A DNA stretch of 64,000 bases from Oscillospiraceae bacterium (GCA_022846075.1 AP025582.1:434001-498000), one strand, 5' to 3'. Counted from the first letter of the stretch, positions 43,046 through 51,827 are shown. The notes: generated by a model from the letters alone, not told the origin. A program made the numbers and translations.

Positions 43046-44035
43046 TCAAAGGAGCCGCAGGGTATGGCCGATCCCCGCGTCCCGGGCCTTGCGGTAGGCC
43101 AGATCCCCCACCGCCACGTCCAGGGCCCCCATGCCGAAGTGGGTGTATACAATGATTTCCCGCTCGGATTCCCGCCCAGGTTTTTTCCCCAGGATAACTT
43201 CTCCCAGGTCGGCGGCCACATCCTCTTTTCGGAGGCCATAGTGCTTCAGACCAGGATTTTCAAGGATCTGGAGGGTGTCCTGGCTCCAGGAGCCCAAGAT
43301 CCATTTATCGGCCTGGGCGGCGCAGGCGCCGTCCAGGTCAAAAAAGGTGTAGAGGCCTACGACCAAACAGCCCGGGGATAAGTCTTCGTAGTGAATGAGC
43401 GGGGTGCGGGATGTGGTGGCCATCACCAGAATGTCGGCTCCCTGAGCGGCCTGGGCAGGCGTGGCACAGCACACCACATCAGCCCGGTCTGCGTGAAGCC
43501 GGGCCAACTGCGTCATGGCCTGTGGGTCACGGTCACACAGCCGCAGGGCGGTCAGCTGGGGGAACTGCTCCAGGAAGCTCTGGGCCGCAGCGCGGCCCTC
43601 CTCCCCGCAGCCCACGATGGCCAGGGTTGCGGCGCCGGATTTGGCCAGGTATTTGGCGGCCACCACGCCGTGGCCGCCGCCGGTGCGCATGGCGGTGATG
43701 GCGGAGGCCTCCATGAGGGCGTAAGGCTGGCCGGTGGAGCCGTCGGTGAGGATGAGCAGATTCCCGCCGCAGGTGGGCAGGCCCGGCTTTTGGTGGGTCA
43801 TCATACTGACCCACTTGATCCCGGCGACGCCCGTGTCCTTGAGATAGGCGGACATGGCTTTGATCATATTGGTGTGGGCATCGTCAAGCCAGATGGGCTC
43901 TTTGACCGGGTGAAAGAGAAGTCCTTTTCCGGAGCGGCGGAAGGTCTCCTCCACTGTGTCCACCACCTCGGGGTAGGTGAGCAGGCCTGCTACGTCCCCG
44001 GCGGTCAATACGGTCAGATCTAGATGGTATTCCAT
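43046..44035 (-). CDS. Ornithine cyclodeaminase/mu-crystallin family protein
   Basis: 329-aa NAD(P)-binding enzyme. TMIKAMSAYL and GVAGIKWVSM are the substrate-lysine region; ATLAIVGCGEEGRAAAQSFL is the Rossmann motif. The family includes ornithine cyclodeaminases, ketimine reductases, alanine dehydrogenases and the opine-type enzyme SbnB, so true ornithine cyclodeaminase activity cannot be assumed. Start ATG 44035 has AGGAGG five bases upstream. In this operon it may cleave or form an imine-linked amino acid. Confidence 0.85.
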   Translation of the reverse strand: MEYHLDLTVLTAGDVAGLLTYPEVVDTVEETFRRSGKGLLFHPVKEPIWLDDAHTNMIKAMSAYLKDTGVAGIKWVSMMTHQKPGLPTCGGNLLILTDGSTGQPYALMEASAITAMRTGGGHGVVAAKYLAKSGAATLAIVGCGEEGRAAAQSFLEQFPQLTALRLCDRDPQAMTQLARLHADRADVVCCATPAQAAQGADILVMATTSRTPLIHYEDLSPGCLVVGLYTFFDLDGACAAQADKWILGSWSQDTLQILENPGLKHYGLRKEDVAADLGEVILGKKPGRESEREIIVYTHFGMGALDVAVGDLAYRKARDAGIGHTLRLL

Positions 44036-44103
44036 ATGTACCTCCTGTGCTGCTTTGCTTTTCGGGAAATTCCCCGCGCCGCGCTCCACTGTGGAAAGAC
44101 GGC

Positions 44104-44139
44104 GCGGCCACGGCTTTTCAAAAAGCCGCGGCCGCTTTT
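44104..44139. repeat. Intergenic inverted repeat inside the sigma-54 operon
   Basis: 15-bp arms (GCGGCCACGGCTTTT and AAAAGCCGCGGCCGC) with one mismatch and a 2-nt spacer, between the racemase-like and cyclodeaminase-like genes. No T tract follows the stem on the minus strand. Possibly an mRNA processing or stabilising hairpin. Confidence 0.5.
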
Positions 44140-44157
44140 GGAAAGCCAGGGGAGTGA

Positions 44158-44865
44158 TCAGTGGTCGAAGAGGGAGCCCGGTATCAGCCGGTCGCTCCGG
44201 CCCAGGGTGCGCAGGGCCATCCAGAGAGTGGCCTGGTTGCTGGTGATAACGCTCTTTTGAAAGTCGCTCTCCAGTCCCCGGATGTAGTCCAGGACCCGCA
44301 GGCCCGCGCAGCTGATAAAGATGCAGTTGGACTGGGGGCGGTCGGTGTCCCGAACGAGGGCGTAGAGCTGATCGAAAGGGACCTTGGCTACCAAGTTCAT
44401 CTGGACGATGCCCAGCCCTTTGGAAGACACCAGATGAAAACCGCTTTCCTCCAAGAAACGGATCTCCACCTCGTTGACTGAATCGGGGTAGGGGGTGACC
44501 ATGGTCAGATGGGTCCCCCCGACGGATTTGAGGGCGGCCACCACCGCGGTGGTGGTAGTGATGGCGGGCAGGCCCGTGGCCTTTTCCAGCCGCCGGATGA
44601 TTTCCAAGTCGTAGCCCAGGCCCCTGATAAAACTGCCCGAGGTGCAGTTAAAGACCACCAGATCCGCCCCCTGGGCGGCCAAATCCTTCGCGGCGTCGTC
44701 CGCCATGTCTCCAAAGTCGCTGAGGACCTGGGGGTCGATCTTGGCCAGGGGGATCTGCCGGGTGAGCAGCTTGATGTCCGCCGGGGCGTATTTGGCCATC
44801 TCGATCTCCGGGTTCTTGATGCCCCCGCCGGGGCAGATGAGGCCGATGGTCAAGTCCTGCTTCAT
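44158..44865 (-). CDS. Asp/Glu racemase superfamily protein (maleate isomerase/arylmalonate decarboxylase-like)
   Basis: 235-aa enzyme of the aspartate/glutamate racemase superfamily. Two candidate catalytic Cys are present: VVFNCTSGSFIRGLG near residue 75 and NCIFISCAGLRVLD near 188, the placing expected of racemases and maleate isomerases. ITTTTAVVAALKSVG and VTPYPDSVNEVE are typical of the maleate isomerase/arylmalonate decarboxylase branch. Start ATG 44865 with GAGGAGGA six bases upstream. It may racemise or isomerise an acidic intermediate. Confidence 0.82.
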   Translation of the reverse strand: MKQDLTIGLICPGGGIKNPEIEMAKYAPADIKLLTRQIPLAKIDPQVLSDFGDMADDAAKDLAAQGADLVVFNCTSGSFIRGLGYDLEIIRRLEKATGLPAITTTTAVVAALKSVGGTHLTMVTPYPDSVNEVEIRFLEESGFHLVSSKGLGIVQMNLVAKVPFDQLYALVRDTDRPQSNCIFISCAGLRVLDYIRGLESDFQKSVITSNQATLWMALRTLGRSDRLIPGSLFDH

Positions 44866-44877
44866 GGCCACTCCTCC

Positions 44878-46290
44878 TCAGCGGTGGAACAGATGGCTGA
44901 GGGAGGCCACGTCCTTGCAGCTCTCCAGCCCCATGATGGCCCGGATCGCCTCTTCGCACTGCTCGGGGGAGAGCACCCCGGCGGTCTGCATCCGGAAGCG
45001 CTGGGCCATCTCCTCCCAGGTGAACATGGCCTTGGGGTGGCCGGGGTGTACGTCCATGGAGGCCTCATAGACCTTCCCGTCCTTGGTGGTGATGGTCATG
45101 TGCTTCATGGGGTAGGTGCCCTCCTGCATGAGCTTGAAGCCGCCGCCCAGAGTGTGCTGGGGGCTGGGGCCGCTCTTGACCTTCTGGGCCAGGGCCAACA
45201 CCTTGGGATTCTTCATGTTCTCCAGAGAGTACCACTGGGCCCCCGGCGTGCGGTCATAGAGCATGGCGGCGATGCAGAAGGGGATGCTGAACTGGGCCTG
45301 GGTCAGGGAGGTGTACCCCTCGGGGCGGATGCCCATGCGCAGCTGGGTGGGGGGGTCCAGGACGATCTCCTGGATCTCCTCGGGAGCGATGTGGTGTTTA
45401 CCTGTAATGTCGTAGGCCAGTTCCATGGCGGTCTGGTTCCACATGTTGGCCGGCCAGTGCTTGAGCAGGGTCTCCATGGTCAGGTACCAGCTGCCCAGGT
45501 CCTTGGTGTACCACTCGGGCCGGGGGTCGGGGGTCATGTGGATGGCGTAGACCTTGGGGTCGTCGAAGCAGTCCTGATAGTTTTCTACGCCGCTCTGGGC
45601 GGTCTGGCAGAGCTGGACGCCGTCCCTGGCCCGGAAGCCGTGGAGGTAATGGTAGGCGTCCGACATGGTGGTGTGGTGAAGGCTCCCGTTCGTGGTGCTG
45701 CAAGCGGTGCCGAAGCCCAGGGCCTGGTTGACCTGCTCCTCGGTCAGCCCCATCAGCTTGGCGGCGGGGACAATGGCGGCAAAGATCTGCCAGCTGGTCA
45801 GGCCCCAGCCGTTGCCCTTCTCCTGGCCGGCAAGATCCTGGATAGCCATGGCGACTCTCTGGTAGACCTCATAGCCCGCCACCACGGCGGTGAGGAAATC
45901 CCTGCCGGATTTATGGAGCCCCTCGCTGACGGCCCAGGCCGTGGGGATCACGCCAGCCGAGGGATGGCCGGTCCAGGAGCAGTCCTCCCAATCCAGCATG
46001 TCGGACAAGGCGCCGTTGACAAAGGCGGCGTTGGACATGCTCAGCTTGCTGCCGTCGATCCAGCAGGTGGCCTCACCCCCGGAGCCGCCGTTAAAGCGCT
46101 TGCCCAATTCGATGGCCCGTCCGGACATGGGCACACCGTTGGCGGCAATGGCCACGCCGATGGTCTGCATGGCGATCATTTTGGCCCGGTCAATGACCTC
46201 GGGGGGAATATCTTCGTAGTTGAGTCCTTTGATGTATGCGGAAAGGGTGTCGGTATAGTGTGTAGTCAGCTCGTGGATGCTGAATTTCAT
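44878..46290 (-). CDS. MmgE/PrpD family protein
   Basis: 470-aa enzyme of the MmgE/PrpD fold, which includes 2-methylcitrate dehydratase, cis-aconitate decarboxylase and iminodisuccinate epimerase. Features: LNYEDIPPEVIDRAKMIAMQTIGVA, AFVNGALSDMLDWEDCSWTGHPSAGVIPTA-type active-site segment (residues about 90-117), and the C-terminal domain with KHMTITTKDGKVYEASMDVHPGHP. No citrate-cycle or methylcitrate partner is near. The iminodisuccinate epimerase precedent makes an imino- or amino-diacid substrate attractive, though unproven. AGGAGG precedes the ATG. Confidence 0.87.
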   Translation of the reverse strand: MKFSIHELTTHYTDTLSAYIKGLNYEDIPPEVIDRAKMIAMQTIGVAIAANGVPMSGRAIELGKRFNGGSGGEATCWIDGSKLSMSNAAFVNGALSDMLDWEDCSWTGHPSAGVIPTAWAVSEGLHKSGRDFLTAVVAGYEVYQRVAMAIQDLAGQEKGNGWGLTSWQIFAAIVPAAKLMGLTEEQVNQALGFGTACSTTNGSLHHTTMSDAYHYLHGFRARDGVQLCQTAQSGVENYQDCFDDPKVYAIHMTPDPRPEWYTKDLGSWYLTMETLLKHWPANMWNQTAMELAYDITGKHHIAPEEIQEIVLDPPTQLRMGIRPEGYTSLTQAQFSIPFCIAAMLYDRTPGAQWYSLENMKNPKVLALAQKVKSGPSPQHTLGGGFKLMQEGTYPMKHMTITTKDGKVYEASMDVHPGHPKAMFTWEEMAQRFRMQTAGVLSPEQCEEAIRAIMGLESCKDVASLSHLFHR

Positions 46291-46311
46291 ATTGGTTCCT
46301 CCTATGTCGTG

Positions 46312-47364
46312 TCAGCCGTTTTGCAGCCGTTCGTTGAGGGCCTTCGGATCCAATCCGCCCAGCCCCAGGGCTTCCAGCGTGCGGCCGGAGGTGTAGTCCC
46401 GGCCGTTGAGGACCGAGACAAGGGTGAGCAGAGCGTCCAGGATCGGAGTTGACAGCTCCAGCAGCCGGGCCAGGGACCACAGCAGGCACAGGCCGGTGGA
46501 GGCGTCCTCGGAGATATAGCGGTGGGTGAGGCTGTCCGGGCCTGAGACGTCCCGGAAGGGATCCATCTCAGGAAATTGGTCAAAGGCCAGGATGCGCCGC
46601 CGGGACTCGGCGAAAGAGACGAACTGGTAGCCCAGGGCCTCCATCACCGCCTTCTTCTCCAGCTCCAAAGCGTCGATGAGCGCCACCACGTGGGGGGAGA
46701 AGCCGTCCCGGTAGAGGCGAAAGGAAGGGTTCCGGTCGATATTGGCCGCGTTGAGCAGGGAGGCGGCTACATGGTTGTTGAGATTGGGGGAGTTGAGCGT
46801 GGTCTGGATGGGGTTGGGGGCGGGCAGACACTCATAGATCCCCTCCAGAGCTTCCAGCAGCCGGGGTGTGTCCCGTCCCGGGGAGGCGGCCACCCGTTTG
46901 GGCTTGTAGCCCATGACACAGGTGACTGTGGCGGGGGCGGTCATGCGGCAGGGGTAGACGTTGCCCCCCATCTCCCCCACCACGGCCGGGTGGTCCGGCC
47001 CCAGGGTATTGCGCAGGAGGATGGAGCCGCAGTTGCCGGCGGAAAAGCAGACGCACTGGCCGGGCTGGAGCAGGGGGGCCAGGGCCCGGGAGATCCGTTC
47101 ATGGCGGCTGGCAAGCATGGCGATGAAGATGACGTCGGCGCCCTCCACCGCGTCCTCCAAACGGTCGGTGATCAGGTGGGGGGAGGCGAAGCCCTCTCCC
47201 GCCAGGCCCCGCATGGTGATACCGCCCAGGCGGATCACGTCGGTCAGATTTTCGTGGAAATACTCGGGAAAGTCAAAAAGAGATACCGAAAAACCTCTCC
47301 GGCCCAGATCCGCGGCGATGGTACATCCGGTACCTCCGCCGCCCAATACGGCAATTTTTTTCAT
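46312..47364 (-). CDS. NAD/NADP octopine/nopaline dehydrogenase family protein
   Basis: 350-aa dehydrogenase. N-terminal Rossmann domain KIAVLGGGGTGCTIAADLGR and C-terminal helical octopine-dehydrogenase domain (residues about 185-340, including NLNNHVAASLLNAANIDRN with the conserved His). The family oxidises or forms opines, that is N-(carboxyalkyl) amino acids, or reduces related 2-keto acids. The start is the ATG at 47364, since the upstream open frame is a continuation inside the permease gene. The ribosome site is weak, so translation may be coupled to the permease gene 23 bp upstream. Confidence 0.83.
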   Translation of the reverse strand: MKKIAVLGGGGTGCTIAADLGRRGFSVSLFDFPEYFHENLTDVIRLGGITMRGLAGEGFASPHLITDRLEDAVEGADVIFIAMLASRHERISRALAPLLQPGQCVCFSAGNCGSILLRNTLGPDHPAVVGEMGGNVYPCRMTAPATVTCVMGYKPKRVAASPGRDTPRLLEALEGIYECLPAPNPIQTTLNSPNLNNHVAASLLNAANIDRNPSFRLYRDGFSPHVVALIDALELEKKAVMEALGYQFVSFAESRRRILAFDQFPEMDPFRDVSGPDSLTHRYISEDASTGLCLLWSLARLLELSTPILDALLTLVSVLNGRDYTSGRTLEALGLGGLDPKALNERLQNG

Positions 47365-47387
47365 AGCGTATTCTGACGGAACTGCCG

Positions 47388-48764
47388 TCAGCCCTCCAGG
47401 TTGGCGCGGGTCTCCTCGTCGGCCTTGCGGAGGAACTCCGCCGTTTTTTCCCGCAGATTGTTTTTCTCGATGATCTTGTTTCCGAAAATCAGGATATAGA
47501 GCAGTACAACGGCCAGACAGATGAGGATGATGATGAGCACGTTTTTGGGCAGACCCAGGGCGTTTTTCACAATGAAAAAGAGCATCAGGGCGTTGGAGAC
47601 GATCGTCAGGGCCATCAGTTTGGGTGTGGACATGTAGAAGCGGGAGGCCTTCCACTGGTCGGGAAAGAGCTTGGGGAGCAGGATGGGGGTCAGGTTGGGG
47701 ATCATCATGGTAAAGAGGACCAGACCGGAGGAGAGCCGGGAGAGGGTCTGACCGTCCACGTTGAGCAGGATGGGGATGATGCCCATGAGCCAGAACAGGA
47801 TGCAAAGGCGGTGGGGCACGCCGTATTTGTTTTTCTTGGCCAGGCCGTGGGGGAGCCAGCCGTCCACACAGGCCTGGATGGCGGCGCTGTAATAGAGGAC
47901 AAAGCAGGAGTTCATGGTGGTCATGATGGCCAGGAGGGCACCGCCGATGATGAAGAAATTATAGAAAAGAGGATTTCCGTCGTAGACCGTGTGGGCGGCG
48001 ACGGTCAGGGGCTTGCCCGCCACCTCGGAAATGGGCAGGACGCCGGAGCCCACCAGGCCCACCACGGCAAAAAAGAAGGCGGCCACCAGGGTGGACCAGA
48101 AAATGGCCTTGGGCAGGATGCGCTGGGGCTTATCCATGCTGCCGGCGTATTCCAGCAGGGTGAAGCCGCCGCTGATGGCGAAGATGACCAGGCTCATGGC
48201 GTCCACGATGCCGTTGGCGCCGTGGGGGAACATGACCTCCGGGCGGGTGATGGAGGCGAAGTCTACCTTGGGCAGGCCGAAGATGACAAAGGTGGAGAGC
48301 GCGACCAGCAGAATGGTGGTCATGATGTTCTGCATCTTGGCGGCGTTTTTGATGCCGAACAGGTTCATGACAAAGACAATGGTGATGATGGTAACGCCCA
48401 CTACGGTGGGGTTTACGTTGATGAGGGAACAGAAGTAGGTGGCAAAGGAAAAACCGAAGAAGGCCATTGTTACCCGGGCGATGGTGGACACGCCGATATA
48501 GAAGGCCCCGAACTTGGGGGAAAACAGGTTGGAGTAAGCGTAGGAGGCACTGGTACGGGGGATAGTGGTGCCCATGATGAGGGAGGGGAACTTACAGATA
48601 AAAATGCAAACGGCGGCCAGGATGTAGGCCCAGAAGACGCCGCTGCCGGTTTTGGCAATGGCGATACCGGTCATGGTGATAACACCCGCGCCGATGGTCT
48701 GACCCACGCCCATAAAGAAGCAGTCGCCAAACCGTAGGTTCTTCTTGCTGGGATTCGATGCCAT
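47388..48764 (-). CDS. APC family amino acid permease
   Basis: 458-aa amino acid permease, about 12 helices. TM1 is FGDCFFMGVGQTIGAGVITM (the Gly-rich loop of the substrate site), TM3-5 are clear, and the C-terminal tail is charged. Start ATG 48764, seven bases after GAGGAGG; the extension to 48824 would include the leader. It is the first gene after the sigma-54 promoter and so probably imports the substrate of the operon, most likely an amino acid or amino acid derivative. Confidence 0.87.
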   Translation of the reverse strand: MASNPSKKNLRFGDCFFMGVGQTIGAGVITMTGIAIAKTGSGVFWAYILAAVCIFICKFPSLIMGTTIPRTSASYAYSNLFSPKFGAFYIGVSTIARVTMAFFGFSFATYFCSLINVNPTVVGVTIITIVFVMNLFGIKNAAKMQNIMTTILLVALSTFVIFGLPKVDFASITRPEVMFPHGANGIVDAMSLVIFAISGGFTLLEYAGSMDKPQRILPKAIFWSTLVAAFFFAVVGLVGSGVLPISEVAGKPLTVAAHTVYDGNPLFYNFFIIGGALLAIMTTMNSCFVLYYSAAIQACVDGWLPHGLAKKNKYGVPHRLCILFWLMGIIPILLNVDGQTLSRLSSGLVLFTMMIPNLTPILLPKLFPDQWKASRFYMSTPKLMALTIVSNALMLFFIVKNALGLPKNVLIIILICLAVVLLYILIFGNKIIEKNNLREKTAEFLRKADEETRANLEG

Positions 48765-48863
48765 AATGATTCCTCCTCTAGTTCTCGTATGTGGGAGCAG
48801 GGGTTCCAACTGTCCGCGCAACATATCTTCAGGCCTGAAGTGTTATGTTTCACTTATTTGTAA

Positions 48864-48879
48864 TGCAAATTCGGTGCCA
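48864..48879 (-). promoter_or_regulatory. Sigma-54 (-24/-12) promoter
   Basis: On the minus strand TGGCAC (48879-48874), five bases, TTGCA (48868-48864): a full match to the sigma-54 consensus, including the GG and GC doublets at exact spacing. Transcription would begin near 48852 and read through the operon down to 39113. Confidence 0.9.
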
Positions 48880-48965
48880 AGTCAAAAAACAAAGAAATGG
48901 CGGTGCTTTTTTGTGGAGAACATCAAAAAAGGATTGACTTTGTTTGGCAGGATGACGAAAAGCGA

Positions 48966-49010
48966 GCCCCATTTACCCCGTTTATTGCAATAATGGGGGA
49001 TAAATGGGAC
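48966..49010. promoter_or_regulatory. Candidate enhancer (UAS) for the sigma-54 activator
   Basis: Near-perfect palindrome of about 45 bp, with arms of the form GyCCCATTTA(T)CCCC..TTATTG and a perfect 12-bp core TTATTGCAATAA (48982-48993). It lies 87-131 bp upstream of the -24 element, the usual enhancer distance. The activator gene begins its minus-strand coding just beyond (stop at 49101), so the site belongs to the operon promoter. Confidence 0.75.
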
Positions 49011-49100
49011 CCGCTTTTTGAAGGGATGTCCGTTGTGCAAAAGGAGCGCAATGGGTGTTTCCTTGAGTTGTGGTCTAGTGGAGATGTCTTCATACCCCGG

Positions 49101-51104
49101 CTATCCCAGGTATGCCCTGCCGGAAGGAGTCAGTTCAATGCCCCGGCGGCCCCTGAATACGGTGATAAGTCCCCGGTCCGCCAGATCCTCTAATATCTCT
49201 CGGACCGCCGACTCTGTGAGGGGGCGGCCCTGCTGCTGCAGCTGGGTTCGGATGCTGCGCCGCCCCGCCCCCAGGCCCAACGTGTTATAGTGCCAGATGA
49301 TGCCGAGCACCCGGACGGCCACATCCCCCTCCGCCGAAAGGGGAGAAGCTGTTCCCGCAGCAGTTCCCGCCGGGGGGAGGCGGCGCTGAATGTAAACGGG
49401 CAGGGAGCTGGGGGTAATTTCCTCCAGACCCAGATTTGCCAGGTATTCCACACAGTTGGCCAGCTCCCGCACATTTCCCTCGAAGGGATAGGAGATGATG
49501 GCCTCCACTGCCTGGGGAGAAGGGGTAAAGTGATAGCTGTTTTCATCCTTTAGATATTGGATGAGGTAGATGATATCCTCCTTCCGCTCCCGCAGAGGGG
49601 GGATAGAGAGGGGCAAGACGTTCAGACGGTAATAGAGGTCGCTTCGGAAGGCACCCTCCTGGATCATGCGGCCCAGATCTTTGTTGGTGGCGGCAATGAC
49701 GCGTACGTCTACCGGGATGACGCTGTCCCCGCCCACCCGGGTGATTTCCTTTTCCTGAAGAGCCCGCAGCAGGCGGACCTGAAGATGGAGAGGCATATCC
49801 CCAATTTCGTCCAAAAAGAGGGTGCCGGTGTGGGCCAGCTCAAAAAGGCCCAATTTCCCCTCTTTTCGGGCACCTGTAAAAGCACCGCCCTCGTAGCCGA
49901 AGAGCTCGCTCTCCAGCAGGGATTCGGCGATGGCGCCGCAGTTTACCGCCACGAAAGGCCGCTGTTTGCGCCCCGAGAGATTGTGGATGGCCTGGGCGAA
50001 AAGCTCCTTGCCCACGCCGGTCTCCCCCGTGATGAGCACATTGGCCTCGGACAGGGCGATGCGGCGCGCGATATTTTTGGTGGACTGAATGGCCTCGCTG
50101 ATACCGGCGATGTCGTCGATGGTATACTTGGCGGTGTGCTTTTTATGAATAAGCTGGCGGCGCAGATCGTTCTGCCGCTTTTCCTGCTCCCAGTAGTTGG
50201 AGATGCGCAGGTAAGCCACCTGGTCCTGGTGGTGGGAGATGACGTTGATGCTGACGATATACTGCCGCCCCCGGTAGGTGATGACCCGTTCCTGAAAGCC
50301 CTTAAAGCCGTTGGCGGAAAATGCGTCCATGGAGGGGAAGATGTCCAGCAGGTTCTTGCCGATCAGATTTTCCTGTGGGATACCCACCACCTTTTCCGCA
50401 TAGCGGTCACAATATTCGATGATATTTCCGCTGGAGAGAAGCATCAGCCCCTCCTGGGCCAGCTCGTCCAGCACGTCCTCGTGGTAGCTGGCTACGGTGA
50501 TGCTTGGATTGAAGAAAAGCTCGGTTCGCATGCGCCGGTAGTAATCCTGAAAGGCCGGCCGGGTCAGCAGTTCCGGCATGCTCAGGGCGCAAAAGATCTC
50601 CAGAATGGTGGAGACACTGAAATAACTATGGGGAATCAAAAGAACCTTATGCTCTTCGGGGACCTGAAGGGAAGCCCGGCCAAACAGAAGCACGTTTTGG
50701 GCCAGTTTTCGCTTTTCGATGCCGGGATGCCAGACCGTCATGCTGCTGCGCCGGATGCCCAGCTTTTCCAAAAGCATCATCTTCCGGTTGGAGTCCACCA
50801 GTGTTCCGTCGCCCACAATGGAGAGAGGGCCGGTCCGCTCCATGGACCGGATCTGTTGGAAGGTCTCCTCTTCCAGGGTGTAGTAGGCCAGGACCACGGA
50901 GGTGACATGGGGAAGGTGCTGCTTGGTATAGGCAATAAAAAAAGGGCTGGTCAGGACGGCTACATCGGCCTCCAGGTCATCGGAGCCCAAGGCCGAGAAG
51001 AGCCTGGTCTCGATGCTTACCGCCCCCGGCAGAAGTTCCGCTAGAGACTGCCGGTAAAAGTCCAGCCTTTGGGCCGTGTGCCCCAGAATCACAATCTTTT
51101 TCAA
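49101..51104 (-). CDS. Sigma-54-dependent transcriptional activator
   Basis: 667-aa enhancer-binding protein. Residues 1-220 are an unrecognised sensing domain with an alpha/beta pattern reminiscent of PrpR N-terminal domains. A PAS domain follows (about 225-310, LLSSGNIIEYCDRYAEKVVG). The AAA+ domain (about 335-570) is complete: Walker A GETGVGKE, loop 1 GAFTGA, Walker B LFLDEIGD, arginine fingers in the RSDLYYRLNVLPL region. The C-terminus (about 590-667) lacks the usual Fis-type HTH and instead looks like a winged helix (SAVREILEDLADRGLITVFR). TTG start at 51104, seven bases after AAGGGGG. It probably switches on the adjacent sigma-54 operon. Confidence 0.88.
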   Translation of the reverse strand: MKKIVILGHTAQRLDFYRQSLAELLPGAVSIETRLFSALGSDDLEADVAVLTSPFFIAYTKQHLPHVTSVVLAYYTLEEETFQQIRSMERTGPLSIVGDGTLVDSNRKMMLLEKLGIRRSSMTVWHPGIEKRKLAQNVLLFGRASLQVPEEHKVLLIPHSYFSVSTILEIFCALSMPELLTRPAFQDYYRRMRTELFFNPSITVASYHEDVLDELAQEGLMLLSSGNIIEYCDRYAEKVVGIPQENLIGKNLLDIFPSMDAFSANGFKGFQERVITYRGRQYIVSINVISHHQDQVAYLRISNYWEQEKRQNDLRRQLIHKKHTAKYTIDDIAGISEAIQSTKNIARRIALSEANVLITGETGVGKELFAQAIHNLSGRKQRPFVAVNCGAIAESLLESELFGYEGGAFTGARKEGKLGLFELAHTGTLFLDEIGDMPLHLQVRLLRALQEKEITRVGGDSVIPVDVRVIAATNKDLGRMIQEGAFRSDLYYRLNVLPLSIPPLRERKEDIIYLIQYLKDENSYHFTPSPQAVEAIISYPFEGNVRELANCVEYLANLGLEEITPSSLPVYIQRRLPPAGTAAGTASPLSAEGDVAVRVLGIIWHYNTLGLGAGRRSIRTQLQQQGRPLTESAVREILEDLADRGLITVFRGRRGIELTPSGRAYLG

Positions 51105-51404
51105 AGCCCTGCCCCCTTGTCCTGCGTCGATTTTTGTCTAGTATAGCATGTGCCTGGGACGATTGCAAAGTCTGGGGCTTATTTACCAATTTAGAGACTA
51201 AACGGTTCCAAGCTTGGTATCGGTAACAATTAAGAAAGGAAATGAATATGTGAGCCTAATTGATTAAAAAAACAGATTAGCCATGGATGAAACCGTGGAT
51301 AGCGTTGCCGCAACAAGAAGACGGCTTTGTACAGCTGATGAAAAAGTTGTGCAGGGCTTTTTTAGAAGATGACGTTTGGCCATGAAAGTTCGAGGTGCTG
51401 ATTT
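51105..51404 (-). promoter_or_regulatory. Upstream region of the activator gene
   Basis: Gene-free 300 bp. A minus-strand promoter is seen: -35 TTGCAA (51168-51163), 17-bp spacer, -10 TATACT (51145-51140), about 40 bp before the activator start, suggesting sigma-70 control of the activator. The rest (51190-51404) shows only short open frames and is probably remnant sequence of the truncated EAL gene that follows. Confidence 0.55.
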
Positions 51405-51827
51405 GTGCCGCAAATTATTGTTTGCAGTCCCTATATCAGGAGCGGCACGAGGAAGCTGCGCCCCCCTGGAGAACTACACCGCCGGGGGTTTCTGCTGGCC
51501 ATCGACGACTTCGGCACAGGCTATGCCTCATTGAACCTGCTGGGCCAGCTTGCCGCCGACATTTTAAAAATCGACCGCAGCCTCCTGGCTGGTTTTGAGT
51601 ACAGCCCCAGGAGCAAGACGATTCTCCGCAAGGTCGTTGAAATGGCGCAGGACACGGAAATGGTCAGCATTTGCGAGGGCGTCGAGACAAGGGAACAGGC
51701 TGATTATCTGCTGGAACTGGGGTGTGACGAGGCTCAGGGATATTTCTACTACCGTCCCATGCCGGCAGAGCAGTTTGAGACAACCATCCTTCGGCGCCGG
51801 CAGGCCGGTGAGCTGCTGAAAAATTGA
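51405..51827 (+). pseudogene. Truncated EAL-domain (c-di-GMP phosphodiesterase) remnant
   Basis: About 110 codons of an EAL domain C-terminal half remain: LLAIDDFGTGYASLNLLGQL (metal-binding DD), ADILKIDRSLL, and VSICEGVETREQADYLLELG with GCDEAQGYFYYRPMP. The first half, including the EAL signature itself, is missing, and the frame before residue about 22 does not look like the family. It cannot be an active phosphodiesterase. No complete EAL gene remains in the window. Confidence 0.78.

Larger units (their letters stand above)
48765..49100. other. Intergenic region between sigma-54 operon and its activator
   Basis: Gene-free 336 bp. It holds the -24/-12 promoter at 48864-48879, a leader of about 90 nt before the permease ATG, and the large palindrome at 48966-49010. 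Nothing else is identified between these elements. Confidence 0.6.
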
